In this document: positions 63,940 through 64,000 of the stretch, piece after piece
Position numbering within the stretch: position 1 is the first letter of the stretch
Layout: every line of letters begins with the position of its first letter
Position numbers and translations under genes: made by a program
The notes under the pieces: model-generated
The model's input: only the letters and a program-made list of their open reading frames with translations
The model's database searches: none
Told to the model about the DNA's origin: nothing
NCBI GenBank assembly: GCA_903907995.1
Contig: CAIVQH010000016.1
Span: forward strand, 80,813 to 144,812
Length of the DNA: 64,000 bases
Reading direction: 5' to 3'
Source: an uncultured Verrucomicrobiota bacterium
GTDB lineage: Bacteria > Verrucomicrobiota > Verrucomicrobiia > Limisphaerales > UBA9464

Positions 63940-64000
63940 TGGTGCACCCGGCGGGAGTCGAACCCACGACCGTCCGCTTAGAAGGCGGATGCTCTATCCA
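63940..64000 (-). tRNA. tRNA-Arg (anticodon TCT), cut by window end
   Basis: The reverse complement shows the 3' part of a tRNA: anticodon arm CCGC/GCGG with loop CTTCTAA (anticodon TCT), T-arm GGGTTCGACTCCC, acceptor strand ending GGGTGC, discriminator A and an encoded CCA. The 5' acceptor strand and part of the D-arm lie beyond base 64000. Confidence 0.9.

Overview
The window looks like chromosome of a GC-rich member of the Verrucomicrobiota, probably near the Limisphaerales/Pedosphaera group. The reasons are an LL-diaminopimelate aminotransferase, an exosortase fused to an EpsI-like domain, a pseudopilin of the [24 protein letters not shown] type, a TIGR03067-like exported protein, an ECF sigma factor with a membrane tail, and 'orphan' MacB-type permeases of the kind abundant in Acidobacteria and Verrucomicrobia. 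No phage, plasmid, IS transposase or CRISPR array is visible. The placement is inferred from gene content, not from a computed phylogeny.

Layout. 0-8 kb (minus strand): dapL, an MFS exporter, a sugar-phosphate isomerase gene split by an in-frame TAG, a small zinc-ribbon membrane protein, a 1161-aa fusion of 2-oxoacid dehydrogenase E1alpha, E1beta, a lipoyl domain and a KAS III, and tRNA-Gly. 8-20 kb: pyrC, a HAD phosphatase with an altered nucleophile, a DHH phosphoesterase, GNAT, B12-radical SAM protein, a GH71/99-like exported enzyme, an ExbB-ExbD-TonB-like operon lacking the usual ExbD aspartate, and guaB. 20-29 kb: exported and coiled-coil proteins, an ECF sigma-FKBP membrane fusion, a pseudopilin, a VapBC pair next to a 5' fragment of a second sigma gene, and uvrA carrying an in-frame repeat insertion. 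29-37.7 kb: two TPR proteins, exosortase-EpsI, a DUF481-like protein and an exported partner.

37.7-40.9 kb is the translation/transcription cluster tRNA-Thr, tuf, tRNA-Trp, tRNA-Ser, secE, nusG, rplK, with a clear sigma70-type promoter in front. It ends at a strong terminator directly after rplK, so rplA does not follow.

40.9-56 kb is the most distinctive region. It holds an NtrC-type response regulator and NtrY-like kinase, then a small membrane protein, a periplasmic adaptor, two MacB-type ATPases and four large MacB/FtsX permease genes (two intact, one internally deleted and frameshifted, one missing its N-terminal half). Two sites combine a GTCCCA-N4-TGGGAC palindrome with a GG-N10-GC sigma54-type promoter about 100-120 bp downstream. 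One precedes the small protein/adaptor/ATPase genes and the other the intact 815-aa permease. The inferred logic is that the two-component system activates an envelope export system through sigma54. The gaps between permease genes are packed with heptamer short-tandem repeats like those of filamentous cyanobacteria, and the same repeat also occurs inside uvrA.

56-64 kb: a DUF4097-like repeat protein, a CTP-synthase-type glutamine amidotransferase homologue, xylulokinase, a DUF104 antitoxin whose toxin gene is broken off beside an inverted-repeat element, rsmH, VOC and conserved hypothetical proteins, an exported alpha/beta hydrolase, and a tRNA-Arg cut by the window end.
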